Assembly: GCA_018657165.1 (NCBI GenBank)
Contig: JABHXS010000110.1
Location: 1-8,241, forward strand
DNA from: Nitrosomonadales bacterium
GTDB taxonomy: Bacteria; Pseudomonadota; Gammaproteobacteria; Burkholderiales; Methylophilaceae
Direction of reading: 5' to 3'
Length of the DNA stretch: 8,241 bases
Both the position numbers and the translations under genes were made by a program. How positions within the stretch are numbered: the first letter of the stretch is position 1; each line of letters starts with the position of its first letter. This document shows, in pieces, positions 7,191-8,241 of the stretch. The notes under the pieces are model-generated. The model saw nothing but the letters and a program-made list of their open reading frames with translations, did not search any database and was not told the origin of the DNA.

Positions 7191-7820
7191 ATGTCCTCTA
7201 AAAATATTAAAATATCAGTAGCTAACCTTGCCGCTCAAATGATAATGGAGGAGGGGATTGAAGATTATTTATTTGCCAAAAAAAAGGCCGCAAAATCATT
7301 AGGGCTAAATGAAAATATGAGCCTTCCTTCAAATTCACAAATCGATAACGCCATAAAAGACTTCAATAAAATTTTTAATCAAGATGTGGATATTGAATTC
7401 TTAGAGCATTTCAAAACACAAGCACTCAATGTGATGAGCATGTTTAAAAATTTTAGGCCTCATTTAATGAATCAACTTTCTGAAGGCATTATTCCAAAAT
7501 TTCCTGAAATTAAGATTAATTTATTTACCGATAATCTTAAAGACATCGAGTATATTATTTTAAATAGTGAAATTTCTTATGAATTTAGAGAGGTAAAAAT
7601 GAATAGCAGGGTAGGGGGAAATTCAATAAAATCTATTCCAACATTCTATCTAGATAATCTGCCCATCTCAGCGGGGATAAAAGTCTATTTTGAAAATGAC
7701 TTTTTTAATTTTAAGAAAAACTTTTTACAAAATAGAGGGTTGAACTTTAATAATGTTCTATCTTTAGATATCAATGCTTTGATTTCATCAAACGAGCTAC
7801 CTCTAATGCAAAATAAGTAA
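7191..7820 (+). CDS. Conserved-type hypothetical protein, 209 aa, possibly a degenerate nucleotidyltransferase-like fold
   Basis: I do not recognise a characterised family. No signal peptide or membrane segment is visible, so it is probably cytoplasmic. Residues 8-39 are helical (LAAQMIMEEGIEDYLFAKKKAAKSLGL split over this stretch), followed by LPSNSQIDNAIKDF (45-58) and a helix at 67-93 ending in FRPHL. Residues 94-160 look alpha/beta: LSEGIIPKFPEIKINLFTDN, then DIEYIIL and a strand region. From memory, betaproteobacteria carry a similar conserved protein (an EEG..DY..AK.KAA..LG start, then LFTD followed by a strand), whose middle resembles a nucleotidyltransferase core. Here the usual Asp pair would fall near KIN (108-110), so catalysis looks unlikely; this is tentative. 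It starts 16 bp after mrcA, without Shine-Dalgarno, and likely shares its mRNA. More AT-rich than its neighbours. The last 16 residues overlap hemB. Confidence 0.83.
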   Translation: MSSKNIKISVANLAAQMIMEEGIEDYLFAKKKAAKSLGLNENMSLPSNSQIDNAIKDFNKIFNQDVDIEFLEHFKTQALNVMSMFKNFRPHLMNQLSEGIIPKFPEIKINLFTDNLKDIEYIILNSEISYEFREVKMNSRVGGNSIKSIPTFYLDNLPISAGIKVYFENDFFNFKKNFLQNRGLNFNNVLSLDINALISSNELPLMQNK

Positions 7821-8241
7821 TGATTGCATCAGCACCCGCCCTTCTAAATGATATTAGTGACTCTAAAACAACATCATCTTGATTAAGCCAGCCATTAGAT
7901 GATGCAGCCATAATCATAGCGTACTCACCGCTAACCTGATAGACAAAAGTAGGCTTATTAAATGTTTCCTTTACCCTGAAGACGATATCAAGATAGGGCA
8001 TACCAGGTTTTACCATGACCATATCAGCACCTTCTTGAATATCTAATTTCACCTCATTTAAAGCCTCATCACTATTGGCAGGATCCATTTGATAAGTTTC
8101 TTTAGAAGACTTTCCTAATAATTTTAGAGAGCCAACAGCATCCCTAAACGGACCGTAGAAAGAAGAAGCATATTTCGCAGAGTAAGCTAAAATTTTTGTA
8201 TTAATAAATTTATTTTCTTCAAGGGACTTTCTAATTCTTCC
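7771..8241 (-). CDS. hemB: Delta-aminolevulinic acid dehydratase (porphobilinogen synthase), C-terminal part
   Basis: The frame stays open to the right edge (the ATG at 8088 is internal), giving 156 residues of the C-terminal half. HemB condenses two 5-aminolevulinate molecules to porphobilinogen, the common precursor of haem and other tetrapyrroles. Both active-site lysines are visible: Lys23 of the fragment in YSAKYASSFYGPFRDA (A-site lysine) and Lys78 in MVMVKPGMPYLD (Schiff-base lysine). MDPANSDEAL (52-61), YQVSGEYAMI and RRAGADAIITYFALEVARL complete the family signature. The C-terminus ends MKSKH at the normal place, so the gene is not truncated at this end. It is convergent with the 209-residue gene and overlaps it by 50 bp; no terminator hairpin lies between them. 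Confidence 0.97.
   Translation of the reverse strand, partial: GRIRKSLEENKFINTKILAYSAKYASSFYGPFRDAVGSLKLLGKSSKETYQMDPANSDEALNEVKLDIQEGADMVMVKPGMPYLDIVFRVKETFNKPTFVYQVSGEYAMIMAASSNGWLNQDDVVLESLISFRRAGADAIITYFALEVARLMKSKH

Noticed and set aside
7771..8088. hemB as a complete 105-residue gene starting at the ATG ending at 8088
   Set aside because: That Met is the conserved internal Met of MDPANSDEA; the same frame continues to the window edge with further HemB motifs.

Overview
The window looks like ordinary chromosomal backbone from an AT-rich Gram-negative bacterium, most likely a betaproteobacterium with a small, streamlined genome. The Methylophilaceae/OM43 or 'Methylopumilus' type is my best guess. 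The reasons are the NtrC variant, a classical betaproteobacterial-style porin ending in Phe, the aroK-aroB-dgt order, a PBP1a gene divergent from aroK, very short spacers and low GC. The taxonomic guess is inference from gene content and style; no database was searched.

Layout from left to right. (1) Positions 1-561, + strand: the 3' part of ntrC (glnG), the nitrogen-response sigma-54 activator, cut by the left edge. (2) A compact bidirectional terminator at 574-603, preceded by a perfect 14-bp tandem duplication over the ntrC stop codon. (3) Positions 631-1848, - strand: an outer-membrane porin with a clear signal peptide, the only gene here with a textbook Shine-Dalgarno site. Its 227-bp upstream region is the longest non-coding stretch and holds a candidate promoter, a 17-bp dyad and a perfect 16-bp palindrome. 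(4) Positions 2076-4783, - strand: a tight operon transcribed aroK (shikimate kinase), aroB (3-dehydroquinate synthase), dgt (dGTPase-like HD hydrolase), with gaps of 3 and 8 bp. (5) A 105-bp divergent promoter region. (6) Positions 4889-7174, + strand: mrcA (PBP1a, bifunctional peptidoglycan synthase), followed 16 bp later by a 209-residue conserved-type protein of unknown function. (7) Positions 7771-8241, - strand: the 3' part of hemB (5-aminolevulinate dehydratase), cut by the right edge. Its last codons overlap the end of the 209-residue gene by 50 bp, tail to tail.

The genes are housekeeping functions: nitrogen control, outer-membrane permeability, aromatic amino acid precursors, dNTP pool control, cell-wall synthesis and tetrapyrrole synthesis. 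I find no mobile element, CRISPR array, tRNA, rRNA, toxin-antitoxin or defence system, and nothing that I would call a new biological system. The points most worth a second look are: the mrcA/aroK junction, where many betaproteobacteria carry the type IV pilus genes pilMNOPQ; the hemB overlap; the unusual uncharged segment in the porin; the palindromic porin leader; and the unknown 209-residue protein.
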